From Ustulina deusta (Eukaryota; Ascomycota; Sordariomycetes; Xylariales; Xylariaceae), in NCBI GenBank assembly GCA_023159155.1, contig JAJNNX010000016.1, forward strand, positions 124,001 to 188,000: a DNA stretch of 64,000 bases, given 5' to 3'. How positions within the stretch are numbered: the first letter of the stretch is position 1; every line of letters begins with the position of its first letter. A program made the translations under genes and the position numbers. Below, piece after piece: positions 51,439 to 62,182 of the stretch. Under the pieces are notes generated by a model. That model made no database searches. It saw nothing but the letters and a program-made list of their open reading frames with translations, and was not told the origin of the DNA.

Positions 51439-53132
51439 ATGCATCATGTGTTCCGATGCGCCCGTCGCTCTTCCGCACCTCCATCTACTCTGACCAGAGC
51501 AATTCGTTTTGTTTGGCGCACCATGGCGACCCAGGCCGCCGGTCGAAGCTACAATGTACGGCAGCGCTCCCATCTCTCGCCCGTCTCTCCTGCTCGTGGT
51601 TGCTGCCGAGCAGACAGCGTGCAATTGAATTAACCCTCCCAATCGCTGACTAGGACGCCATCGATGCGCTCAACTCCCTCCAGACGCCGTATGCCATCAT
51701 CGAAGCCCGCCGCAAGGCTGGCATCCGCCCTGATGCCACCTCCATCGCCGAGATGCGCGTCTACCTGCGGCGCATCGGGTACTCGTCCTCGGATCTAGAC
51801 CGCCTGCATGTCCTACACGTAGCGGGCACCAAGGGGAAGGGTAGCACATGCGCCTTCACCGCCTCCATCCTCGCCCACTACCGGCGCGCACATGTCCTAC
51901 CACGCAAGGTCGGCCTCTTCACGAGCCCACACCTGATCGCTGTCCGCGAACGCATCCGCATTGACGGTGCGCCCGTCAGCGAAGAGCTCTTCGCGCGGTA
52001 CTTCTTCGAAGTCTGGGATCGGTTGGGCGACGCCGAGAACCGTGAAGGCCCTATAACCATGGATGAGCGGCTCGGCCTTCCCACGCCTCCGCGGCCCATC
52101 TACTCTCGCTACCTGACGCTCATGAGCTACCATGTCTTTCTGCAGGAGGGCGTAGACGTCGCTGTTTACGAGACGGGCATCGGCGGCGAGTACGACGCGA
52201 CGAATATAGTCGAACGACCACTTGCGAGCGGCATCAGCACCCTCGGCATCGACCACGTATTCGCCCTCGGTGACACGGTGGGGAAGATCGCCTGGCACAA
52301 GGCAGGCATCATGAAACCGGGAAGCGCCGCCTTCACGGTTGAGCAGCTCCCCGAGGCTGCTCGAGTGCTGCAGGAAAGGGCCGATGCCAAGGGAGTGCCA
52401 CTCAAGGTCTTGGACGTTGACCCCAGGCTCATGGGCGTCAATATTCGACCAGATGCGCTGTTCCAGAAGAAGAACGCGAGCCTCGGCATTGCGCTGGCCG
52501 AGACTGCGTTACAGAGCCTTGATCCCAGCTTCAAGCCTGACCACTCAGCCCTACCTAGGGAATTCATCGACGGTCTAGAGCAGGTCGTGTGGCGCGGGCG
52601 TTGCGAAGTGAAGACCGAGGGCCCAATTATCTGGCACATAGATGGCGCACATACCGTGGATAGTCTCAAAATGGCAACCAAGTGGTTCGCGGGCGAGTGC
52701 CCCACAAAGTCCGGACCAAAGGCCCTAATCTTCAATCAGCAGGGTCGCGAAGAGGCCGTGCATTTTCTCAAAGGCATGGTAACGGCCCTGAAGACTCACG
52801 GCCAGGGGACCGGCGACGCCTTCGAGCACGTGGTCTTTTGCACGAATGTCACGCATACTGAGACGGGCTACAAGCGTGATTTTGTCAATCATCAGTACGA
52901 TCCGGAGGCTATCAAGGCCCTTACGGCACAGCATGGATTCGCCGACAAGTGGGCGACTCTTGACCCCAAGGCTACTATTGCCGTCGTACCCACGATCGAG
53001 GACGCTATCAACCATGTGCGCGGTCTAGGTTCGTCCGTGAGCGAGGGACAGACGGTGCAGGCACTCATCACAGGAAGTCTACACCTTGTCGGGGGCGCAT
53101 TGGCTATATTGGAGGGCGCCGATGCGCTGTGA
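51439..53132 (+). CDS. MET7: Folylpolyglutamate synthase, copy 1
   Basis: ATP-dependent ligase that adds glutamates to folates, needed for folate retention and methionine synthesis. Exons are 51439-51555 and 51654-53132. From ATG 51439 the product is 531 aa with an Arg-rich MHHVFRCARRSSAPP leader resembling a mitochondrial presequence; from ATG 51523 (MATQAAGRSYN) it is a 503-aa cytosolic form. The splice gives RSYN|DAIDALNSLQTPYA, a conserved start of the enzyme. Motifs seen: ATP loop HVAGTKGKGST, FTSPHLIAVRERIRIDG, GIGGEYDATN, GIDHVFALGDT, IAWHKAGIMKPG, WHIDGAHT and TGSLHLVGGALAIL. All family hallmarks are intact. A second, more divergent copy follows in tandem. Confidence 0.95.
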
Positions 53133-54010
53133 GATGGCAAAAGGGATCTATTCGAACGTATTTAACGCGTCCCATGGTCAACAGCCATCTATATACATAG
53201 ACATGGTCGGTAAAAAGGCACTACGGCAGGCAGGTTCGTGCATTCAACTTGGGAGTCGGTTAGGTAGAGGTAGACGGGAAAGATACCCTACAAGATCTGC
53301 AACGGTTCAACCCCGGATCTTTTTCGCAATTCTTAGTTTTTATATAGAGCAAAATGCGTAATCGAGAGACTAGCATTATCTTGTTGACAGTCGAGCTCGT
53401 CTTGGTATTTATTCATGGGCATTAGGTACCGACGTAGACTTAGCCATCTGCTTATTTCTCTCGTAGGTCTCGTAGGTCGGTACGAGATAGTACCTATAGA
53501 CTCACATGAGGGATGTACTACTTACCTTGATTTCAACACTTACCTGCTTTCTTGGTTACGGCCCTAGATAGTGCTAATGAAGCTCAACCCCCCCGATTTG
53601 TCTATTTGTGCTTTTACTGCAATCTTGGCTTCATCATGTGCTGATGCGTTTACTCTAGTTCTTCAAGGTCCGACCAACAGCTGCCCTCAGCTGCTGCTAG
53701 GTCTGTGACGGCTATTTACCAATCTACATGTATCTATTATAGTATGCAAGTACCGCAATTGTGAAGGTTGGTATTGTCTACCTCCAAATCGTACACTATC
53801 TAGACTCTCGCCCTCTCACCCTCCCTTTTTCACGTTTTCCAGTGCCCAATACCTAGGGTTTAGTAACTTGATAAAATTCACATTGCCTCTCCTTCTTCTT
53901 CTTCTTCTTCTCCTATTTTCCCTCCTCCTCCTCATCACAACTATGATATGGCCCCTCGCCGAAGACTAACTGCAGCGTGCTAATGAACTTCAAAAGGGGA
54001 TGACGAGTTT
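53133..54010. promoter_or_regulatory. Intergenic region between the two folylpolyglutamate synthases
   Basis: About 880 bp. It ends in a pyrimidine-rich tract (CTTCTT repeats and CTC repeats, about 53888-53936) just upstream of the second gene, a frequent feature of fungal core promoters. Confidence 0.5.
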
Positions 54011-55903
54011 ATGGCCACTTTCATTCGTCGCGCTCCGAGTTCATCACATATCAGCTCCCGGTTAAGAAGAGGATCATTCCACTTATGCAACTGTAGCCAC
54101 CACATCCTTTTTGTCAGTTGTTTGGGCCGAGACTCACGGCACTCGTCGACCATGGCTCGCACGTACGAATCAGCACTCTCGCATCTCGCGGCGCTGCAAT
54201 CGAACCGCGCCATCACATCTCTTTTCAGTCCTCCCGCCATTCCCACCATTACTGCGTCTCCCGTGCCCGCAGACGCAGCTGTCTCAACGTCCCCCCCGCA
54301 TGATCTAAATGCCCTAGCCATTCCAGAGATGCTGGCCTGGCTGGAGCGCGCGGGCCTATCCCAGGATGACCTCGCCACCAAGCTCCGCTGCATCCATGTC
54401 GCCGGCACCAAGGGCAAAGGCTCGGTCTGCGCATACCTCACGGCACTTCTCGTGCGAGGTGACGGGGAAACCCGTGGCACCGCGGGCAGGGTGGGCACAT
54501 ATACGTCGCCACACCTCGTGTCGGTGCGCGAGCGCATAGCCATCGACGGATCCCCGATCTCGCGGGACCTGTTTGCGCGGTACTTCTTCGAAGTCTGGGA
54601 TGCGTGTACGGAAGCGGCGCGGGCAGAACTCGCCGCTCGGCGCACAGGGACCGTAGGAAAACCATGCGGATACGGTGGCCCTGCGGGGGGAGACGGGAAC
54701 GGAGAGGAGATATCAGAGGAAGAACTTCAGGGTCCCTCTACGAAACCTTTTTACTTCCGCTTCCTGACGATCGTGGCGCTACGCGCATTCCTGGGCGAGG
54801 GCGTGCGCAGCGCCATCATCGAGTGTGGGATCGGCGGCGAGTACGACTCCACAAACGTGCTACCTGCCGCATCGGTGACGGCGTCTGTTGTGACGCAGCT
54901 AGGTATCGATCACGTAGGTATGCTGGGAAGAACGCTGCCCGAAATAGCTTGGCACAAAGCGGGTGTGTGTAAGCCTGGCAGGAGATGCTTTACGAGAAAA
55001 CTTGAGGGAAAGGGAAGCGCGGAGACAGAGGGAATCGCGGAAAAGACTATGCAGGTGTTACGAAAGAGGGCCCAAGAGAAGAGCGCCACGCTCGTCGAGG
55101 TCGAGGACGCGGATGTCGAGAGATGGGGCGGTGTCAAGGCTAGTGAAAAGGGGGCGGGAAGTCTTGAGGGGGGTTTTCAGAAATACAACCAAGCGCTCGC
55201 TGTGCTTGCCGCGCGCGAGCATCTGCGTGTCCTTGCAAGCGGATCTTCAAATCCTAGCAGTGAAGAACGGCAAAGGACAGACACGACCACGCACGAGAGG
55301 CTAGACGCCATATCACCATCGTTTACCTCGGCGCTACAATATGCGCGGTTAAGGGGTCGTTGCGAGACCCGTGAGGATGAACATTCGCCCATTACATGGC
55401 TCATCGATGGTGCACATACGGCCGAGAGCTTAACGGAAGTTGCACGGTGGTTTTCTAGCAAGATAGGCCGGGACATGGCCAAAGCGAGGGCAGTCCTATT
55501 ATTCAATCAGCAGGACCGAGATGTCGTGGAACTCGTTAGTGGGCTGTTGAAGGACATCAAAGCAAACATCCCTATTCCAACAGATCAGGGAGAAAGACGG
55601 TTATTTGCACATGCGGTCTTCTCGCGAAATGATTTGGAACCCCGCGTCCTATCGAGTGATGCCGGCGAGGAAATGGAGCCCGAGCGTGACCTTTCTGTCC
55701 AAAGAGCAGCGGCCGAAGCCCTGCGCACCATTTCCCCGGCCACGTCGACGAGCATCCTGGATAATGTTGCGGACGCCGTGGCTGAAGCGAGGGCCTTGGC
55801 GATCCGTAACAATGGCGGTGAACGAACGCCGGTCCTTGTCACGGGCTCGCTGCATCTTGTGGGAGCTCTGTTACGCACGCTAGAGCCGGAAACTGAGGAT
55901 TGA
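54011..55903 (+). CDS. Folylpolyglutamate synthase, copy 2 (divergent tandem paralogue)
   Basis: Single exon, 630 aa from ATG 54011. It carries the same motifs as copy 1: HVAGTKGKGSVCAYLTALL, YTSPHLVSVRERIAIDG, LFARYFFEVWDA, CGIGGEYDSTN, QLGIDHVGMLGRTLPEIAW, WLIDGAHTAESL and TGSLHLVGALLRTL. The N-terminus (MATFIRRAPSSSHISSRLRR) looks like a mitochondrial presequence, with an internal ATG at 54152 (MARTYESALSHLAAL) that would give a cytosolic form. Compared with copy 1 it has insertions: a Pro/Ala-rich stretch at residues about 73-100, a Gly-rich stretch at about 205-240 and a charged one at about 410-430. The catalytic motifs look intact. Lack of introns and extra length suggest an old duplication. 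Confidence 0.9.
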   Translation: MATFIRRAPSSSHISSRLRRGSFHLCNCSHHILFVSCLGRDSRHSSTMARTYESALSHLAALQSNRAITSLFSPPAIPTITASPVPADAAVSTSPPHDLNALAIPEMLAWLERAGLSQDDLATKLRCIHVAGTKGKGSVCAYLTALLVRGDGETRGTAGRVGTYTSPHLVSVRERIAIDGSPISRDLFARYFFEVWDACTEAARAELAARRTGTVGKPCGYGGPAGGDGNGEEISEEELQGPSTKPFYFRFLTIVALRAFLGEGVRSAIIECGIGGEYDSTNVLPAASVTASVVTQLGIDHVGMLGRTLPEIAWHKAGVCKPGRRCFTRKLEGKGSAETEGIAEKTMQVLRKRAQEKSATLVEVEDADVERWGGVKASEKGAGSLEGGFQKYNQALAVLAAREHLRVLASGSSNPSSEERQRTDTTTHERLDAISPSFTSALQYARLRGRCETREDEHSPITWLIDGAHTAESLTEVARWFSSKIGRDMAKARAVLLFNQQDRDVVELVSGLLKDIKANIPIPTDQGERRLFAHAVFSRNDLEPRVLSSDAGEEMEPERDLSVQRAAAEALRTISPATSTSILDNVADAVAEARALAIRNNGGERTPVLVTGSLHLVGALLRTLEPETED

Positions 55904-58299
55904 GCTGCATCCATTTTACCGGGGTTAGAGTCGGGAATCACGTTAGGTGTAAAATAGCATCGGGGGGCCTGGAGTGATATGTAAAATTCAACATGCTGTA
56001 TAAGATTCAACATGCTGTATAAGATTCAACACGCTTTCTAGCGGAACGGGACTTTGTCTCATAGAGGAAAAGGGAACGAAAAGAGCATGACTAAATTACC
56101 TAAACAATCTTAATTTATCTCGATGCCTTCCCGTTTGACCGCATGGGTTGTGCAAATTCCTGAAATGCTCAGGAGTGTCGGCGTCTCACGTTTATAATAC
56201 TTATGGGCTCTTACGCTGGGTACCTCGGCTGTGAAATCATGATATTCGTTGATATCGTTCTAATCTAATTCACCCATCTTTCATCGTACAGTTTATTTCC
56301 TCAATTAGTAGAGACTGGGTATGCCTCCTATCGAGGACTGGAATCACCCCCATGCAATTTCTGCTCGACGCCGCCGGTTCCATATATGCGTCCGAAGAGG
56401 TCATCATAATCAAGAACTTGATCCAGCTAAGGGTAAAGCTTGTCTAACGCGCCTAATCACACCGAACGGCGACCTTGCACTTGTGAGCTCGCCTGCCGTT
56501 CTCGGATTGCCAGGTATGCCCCGTCATCACCTATGTTGTGTTCTCGACACTGTTTAACACGGACGCCGCAACATTCGTTGGCTCTTTTACTCCGCCTAGG
56601 AGACCTCGGTATCGCACATATAGAAAGGTAGGTAGCGATAGCAGTAGCAAAGGTCAAGAGACTGGCACTGTTAGAAGCATTGATAACGGACTATCCAGGA
56701 TGGCAATGGCATATTAAATCGGAAAAATTTACAAGTATTTTTCTAGTGATCAACACTAGATGGGACATCGTGGTATTCAACTCGCCGAGTGCTTAGTGGT
56801 TGTTGGGTGTTAAAGAATTGCCTCGGTGCGAGGGCGGCGTAGAGACAAGGCCCCTACGCCGTCGAAGCGTAAATTCTAACGCTGGCACTGGACCATGCAT
56901 CATCTGATGATGCCACGAGTTATCATAGAGACTCGTGAGATATCGGTGCCCCGAGTGCCTGCTTCGACCATAGTCTACAGTCTGCAGCTTCTAAGCTTCT
57001 ACGCGAGTTAAATTTATTCTTGGGAAAACAAACGCTCTCCCGGGGATCACTGGCACTCTTCGTCAGTTAGACTACTAAGAGACCTACACAAGATGAGCAT
57101 ATTAGCCAACATAACACATATGAACTTCGATCACTCAGCGAAGCCTCTGATCAAATCAAATGAGAAGAGTTTTAGAGCGCCCCTCAAAACTACGACAACA
57201 GTTAGAAACAAGTGATCTCCGACAAGGCCAGAGTATTCAGGAACCAGGTTCTGGGCCATCAGGAACGGTTGATAATAGATATAAGTGATGATTGGTATTG
57301 CTGCGTGAAGGGCTCTAATTCGTTCCGCGGTTAAACCTTGTCTATACACAAGCTAAATATTTCATTGTTCTATAACTATAGCATTGTGACTCGGGTATGG
57401 TTCTTTAAATAGCATTGAGCAGTTTTTGAACGGCGGCCATCCAGATAAATAGGCCGCCTGGTAAAAGCTTCTGTGACGGAACCGAAAGAATGACCCAGTC
57501 GCAGAGAGCGGCTGAAAGAAAAAGAAGGAGCCTAGAGTTCTGTCTAAATCAAGAATAAGGATCCATCCAGCTATGTAGTAAACTACGAACTATGCACGAT
57601 GAGCTGATAATACAAGTTTCCTATATACCCAATACCCCCTCTTGGTAGCAAACCCAATGATTAATTTACCCCTTGTTTCTGTAAACTGGGTGGTAAGCGG
57701 TAGAACCGTCCCTACAAGTATGCGCTATTGCTCAGTCTTCGCCGATACACCTGCGGTCTTACTTGACTTCACTCAAACCTCGGGTCCAGCTAAGTACTCT
57801 TGATCACTAACGCCCTAAGATTATTTCCGCTGAAGAAAATAGTTAATTGACCGGTGCCTTGTTCTACACGAAGTGAGGGTGTAGTGTAGTGCTCAGCAGA
57901 TTGGTGAGCAAGACATTAATGAGAGAGTAAACACTACCTCTATTCTATTATCACCTGTAACAGCTTCGATCGCTTTTGGATTTTTAAATAGGTTCTAGAT
58001 CCAGCGAGATACATTGAATAACATGACCAAGTCCATTAGCAGATACGTCCGAGGGTTGAACTTATTACACGAACCACCGGCATACCTAAACCGTAACTAC
58101 TAGTAGCAACAATTCGCAAGTCTATTTTGCTATCTCATACACAGGCACAGTGGCCTCCCAATGAACTGTTCTCGAGGCAATGGGGCGGTAGGATGACAGA
58201 CAGATGGAATGTACAGAGAGGACACAAAAGGAAAACCCGACGAATGCTAGTCCTCGCATTGAATAGGGCTCTATGCGTCTATAGTGTATTTTATTGAAA
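55904..58299. other. Long intergenic gap
   Basis: About 2.4 kb between folylpolyglutamate synthase copy 2 (+) and MIC60 (-), which converge. It has a 19-bp tandem repeat at 55986-56033 and a GGCGTAG/CTACGCC hairpin near 56846-56870. A 72-codon minus-strand ORF (57131-57349) looks protein-like but lacks a recognisable family. No tRNA was found by eye. Confidence 0.5.
55986..56033. repeat. 19-bp tandem repeat, 2.5 copies
   Basis: ATTCAACATGCTGTATAAG twice, followed by a partial third copy (ATTCAACACGCT), 80 bp after the stop codon of folylpolyglutamate synthase copy 2. Confidence 0.85.
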
Positions 58300-60345
58300 T
58301 TACTCGACCTGCAGGCTCTGTAACCGAGCTTGTGTGGCGATGACCTGTTCCCATAGATATTAGTTCACAATTGCTAGGTGAGGGAATTTTGGTGTGACAC
58401 TTACCTCGAGCGCTTGCTGAACCTCCAACGCCTTACGCACCTCAGCTAACCAATCTCGACTAAGGGTTTTGGCCCAGCCTTGTAAACCGTTCATCTCTCG
58501 TGCCGCGGCATCCAGGTTGCCCTCTTCTAGGTAGGTTTGTGTACGAGTTAGGATACTCTCAACATCGTCGCCAGCCGCGAGACCCTGCTTCTTGAACATA
58601 ACTTTGCTCAGCACCCAGCTGGAGGCATGGCTAGCAACACCAGCATCCTCGGGAAGAAGCGACGCTTTGCGAACTTCCGAGGCGACTCGGCGAAAACGGT
58701 CAATTAGTTGCGACGAGGTGGCGATGCCGCGTTGGTAGGCTGAAGGATTGATCGAGCCAATGGCGGCATTGACGACGGAGTCGTCGGCAGCGATCTCTTT
58801 GAGAGCGACTAGTTCGCGGACAAACGGCCGCGGGTGCTCTGCATCGTCGAGACTGGCACGCACCGCTTCAACAGCGACATGCAGTTGCTGAGTTCGGAGG
58901 TTTGTATCGACTACGTCGTTCCAGCCTGTAGTGAGCTGCTCTAGCTCTTTGACAGCGGAACTTAGCTGGTCTAACTTGCCAAGTCGGCCTTTGCGCTCTA
59001 CCTCAACCTGACCCTGAACGTCGTTCAGGAACTGGCGCTTGAGTTCTACTGCCTGTTCTAAAAGCAGGTTCTTCAGTTTCTCCTCGTTCACGCGTTTTTG
59101 CTGGTGGATCTCGGCCTGTAGCCTTGAGTCGTAGGTGGACTGAATGCGCTTCATCTCTTCCTCGAATTCGACTCTCCATTGGCTCTCCTGAGCTGTCATG
59201 ATCTTCTCAACGCGGCTGACCAGTTCGTTTGCTGCTGTTTCAAATTCCTTGACCTTGGATTCGACCTCGGCAGCAGCATTTTTCTCGGCCGTGGCCTTGA
59301 TGTCTCGAATCTGGGAGCCCACACGATTGAGTTTGGTCTTCGCCTGGTAGATAGTAGAGGAGAAGCGTTCGTCGGCATTGTCCGCGTTCACAACAGTGAT
59401 GATATCATTGAGCATCTTGACGAGCTCCTGGATCACGGGTTCATCGGCATCCTTGACCTTGAAAGGATCGATGGGAGTCGGTGGGGGGAATCGAGAAGGC
59501 TCGTCAACCTCGGGCGCCTTGAAATCAGACTTGCTTTTTTGGGCTATAGGCTGCTTCTTGGCGACAGCAGATTCGGCAGCTGACGGCGCGATGGGGACCT
59601 GTCCGGCCTTGGAGGAGTCGGGAGCTGGCTTTGCCTCAGTTACAGGAGCGGGTGTCTTGTCCGAGGCGGACTTCTTGCTAGCAGCAACATCACTCGTGGC
59701 ACTCGACTGACGGCCGGTAGGCTGAGTACTATCGGCAACTCGCCATGAGGCGCCGCTTTGTGGAGAGATCTTGACCTGCGCACTAGTATCCTTGTTGCGT
59801 GTGCCGCTGCCAACAGTGCCCGGGTACCGCTTTCGGAATTCAAGCTCCTCGAAGTAAAGAACAGCCTGCTCGCCGAACGGGACATACTCGGTGAAGAAGT
59901 CGTGGAAGCTGTCGCTGAAGCGTGAGTACCATACACCACCACCGAAGGCTATCGCGCCTAGAAGAGTGAGTCTGAGCACGAAGTTACGGAGGCGGCGGAA
60001 GAATCCCCTCTTTTTGACGGGGAGTGGTGTGGGAGGAACCTTCGCCGCTGCCGGTGACGCAGCCTCGGAGTTGGGAACGACTGGTTCGCTTGCAGGGAGC
60101 TTCGGCGATTTCGAGGAATCGGCAATTGAAGGCTTCTTCCCGTCGGCGAAGCATCTCTGCACACGAGGCCGGGTCAGCGTTGCTCACGTACAAAGACCAG
60201 GTGCTGTGTTCTGTGAAGAGGCAAGACATACCCTCGCAGCTGCGCCAGTCGATCTCGCGATCGCGGGCTGCCATTGACGGACGGCGGCGGCACCAATGGG
60301 CCGGCTGCCTACAGCCCGGACAGATCGCAACGAGTTGCGCAACAT
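58300..60345 (-). CDS. MIC60: MIC60/mitofilin, MICOS core subunit
   Basis: Inner-membrane protein that shapes crista junctions. Exons are 60345-60232, 60156-58405 and 58344-58300, 636 aa. Exon 1 is a mitochondrial presequence (MLRNSLRSVRAVGSRP, no acidic residue) joined to RCFADGKKPS. One membrane span lies at about residues 97-116 (FVLRLTLLGAIAFGGGVWYS), preceded by a basic KKRGFFRRLRN. A low-complexity linker and a coiled-coil region (about 280-480) follow, then the mitofilin C-terminal domain with TRTQTYLEEGNLDAAAREMN. The last 15-codon exon completes RKALEVQQALE|VIATQARLQSLQVE, the conserved C-terminus, which supports the splice. Length and layout are typical. Confidence 0.95.
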
Positions 60346-61265
60346 GAGGGCATCGGACGGCCGTCAAGGTGGCGCGGGAAGCGTTGCGTTTGGGGGGGGG
60401 GAGACGAGGGAGGCAGGGTGATGGTCAGGTTGCGAGGTTATGAGGTTATGGAGACTTGGAGACGTAAAAACCTCGGAGGCTTTTCTGCGCTCGGATCCGG
60501 TCTGATTGAGCCAAGCCAAGCCAAGCCAGTGAGTGCTCGAACCCGGTCCAGCGGCGCTGACAGCTTACAAGCGACCACTGATGGCACCTTGTGGGTCCGA
60601 TTACGGGTACCTATACCTACCTTACCTACCTGCCTATAGGTACTTATATCTCTCTGTCCTCTCTCCCTGCTCATGCAGGTTGCTCTTTGCCTTTACATGT
60701 AGCCTACGTCAGTTCAGACTTGGAACAATTAATACTCTATTGTATTACCTAGGTACTACCTGTACTTGACAACTCTTCAGCAGTCTGTAGCTTTATGCTC
60801 CCTGTCTGATCACCTGATCGCGTCGCCTAGTCGAATGAACGACTGTATGCGACCAATGGCCTACTTCAGAATCTCATCAAGAATCTCAAGTATTAAAAAA
60901 AAGAAGGGAAGACAAAAACAAAGTAAGACGAAACCCCGTAATGCCATCCTACCGAGAGACCCCCCCAATGGAATGAATATACATCATATTTGCAATTACT
61001 CTCTCATGCTCTTCACCGTTGAAATACCAATCTCCACTCACTCACGCACGCACCCACGCACAACTTCACATCTCAGTGATTCATCGCGTGCGTAGTCTTG
61101 GAAGTTGCTGTCGACATGTCTCTGCTCCAGGACGGTCGAGCCAGCAACTCAGAAAGCGATATATGAAGTGTACGCTGTATAAGTAGCACAGATACTACGA
61201 TATCGAGAGCCTTGTCCCTTCACCATCATGGCCCAAAAATGCTGCAACGCTACGAGGAAACGCTT
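60346..61265. other. Intergenic region, MIC60 promoter and Rab5 3' end
   Basis: About 920 bp. It contains a G-run near 60391-60400, GGTACC/CCTACC motifs at about 60605-60765 and an A-rich tract near 60895-60935. No gene is supported. Confidence 0.5.
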
Positions 61266-62182
61266 CTAGCAGCTGCAAGGTCCTCCTGCCTGTGTGTCCC
61301 TACCTTCGACTGGCCCTAGGCTGACACCACCTGGTCGCTGGCCAGGCCGGGTGTGGCGGGGGCCAACCTGGTCGAGTGGAAGCTTCTTCGCGATGGCAGT
61401 GAATAGTTCTTGCACGTTTTCCGCCGTCTTGGCCGAGGTTTCGAAAAACAATAGACCGGCTTCGTTAGCATATGCTTCCGCTTCCGCCGTCGGGACTGCG
61501 CGCTTGTCTGGCTGCTCGTTTACCAAATCCAACTTGTTCCCAGCGAGCGCAATGATGATGTTCTCATTCGCTTGCCGTTGCAGCTCCTTCACCCACGCCT
61601 TTGCCTTGTCCAGTGATGTCTGTAATCGCCCGGGGTCAGTCACGCCATAGCATCTGTGCGGCAGAGTGGTAATTTACGTACGGCTTGGGTAATATCGTAA
61701 ACAACTACGGCACAGTTCGCATTTCGGTAGTACATGGGCGCCAACGACTTATATCTCTCCTGGCCGGCAGTATCCCAGATCTCGAACTTGACCGTGGTAT
61801 TTTCGTCGAGGGATATGGTCTGTGTGAGAAAAGCGGCGCCGATGGTTGATTCTCTGTACGAGTCAAATTGATCCTGGACGGTGATGAGCAATAAGACTTC
61901 GTTGTAGGGTGCGTAGAGGGCGTTTGCAAAGTACCTTAACGAATCTTAGTACTATCGAGCTCTAATCCAGACAGGTTAGCCTCGTTGGTATTCTCGGTGA
62001 GCACCAATATCGATATCGGTCCGTTACCTTTCCTACGGCAGATTCTCCTAGGCAGGCATGCGTCAGTGTTGGCCAGAACTGCACAGCCAGCGGGGGATAA
62101 GCTTACCCAACAAAACCAACTTGAATTGTGCAAAGCGAGTGTTCATGCCACGGCCCGCAGCAGGCCCTGCCCGAGAAGCCAT
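61266..62182 (-). CDS. YPT5: Rab5-type small GTPase (Vps21/Ypt5)
   Basis: Early-endosome Rab controlling fusion and vacuolar sorting. Five exons: 62182-62107, 62047-62028 (20 nt), 61961-61935 (27 nt), 61873-61682 and 61619-61266; 222 aa. All G motifs are visible: GESAVGKSS at 26-34 (split over three exons), the switch I stretch [15 protein letters not shown] at 74-81, NKLD at 133-136 and ETSAK at 165-169. The C-terminus ends CSC, a CxC geranylgeranylation signal. [25 protein letters not shown] and [24 protein letters not shown] are Rab5-specific. Both micro-exons are needed to build the P-loop. It is divergent from SAC1. Confidence 0.95.

Noticed and set aside
56321..56557. 78-codon + strand ORF starting with ATG
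   Set aside because: No similarity recognised, no good intron context, short.
57131..57349. 72-codon minus-strand ORF with hydrophobic and charged stretches
   Set aside because: No recognisable family, no partner exons found, and length is compatible with chance.
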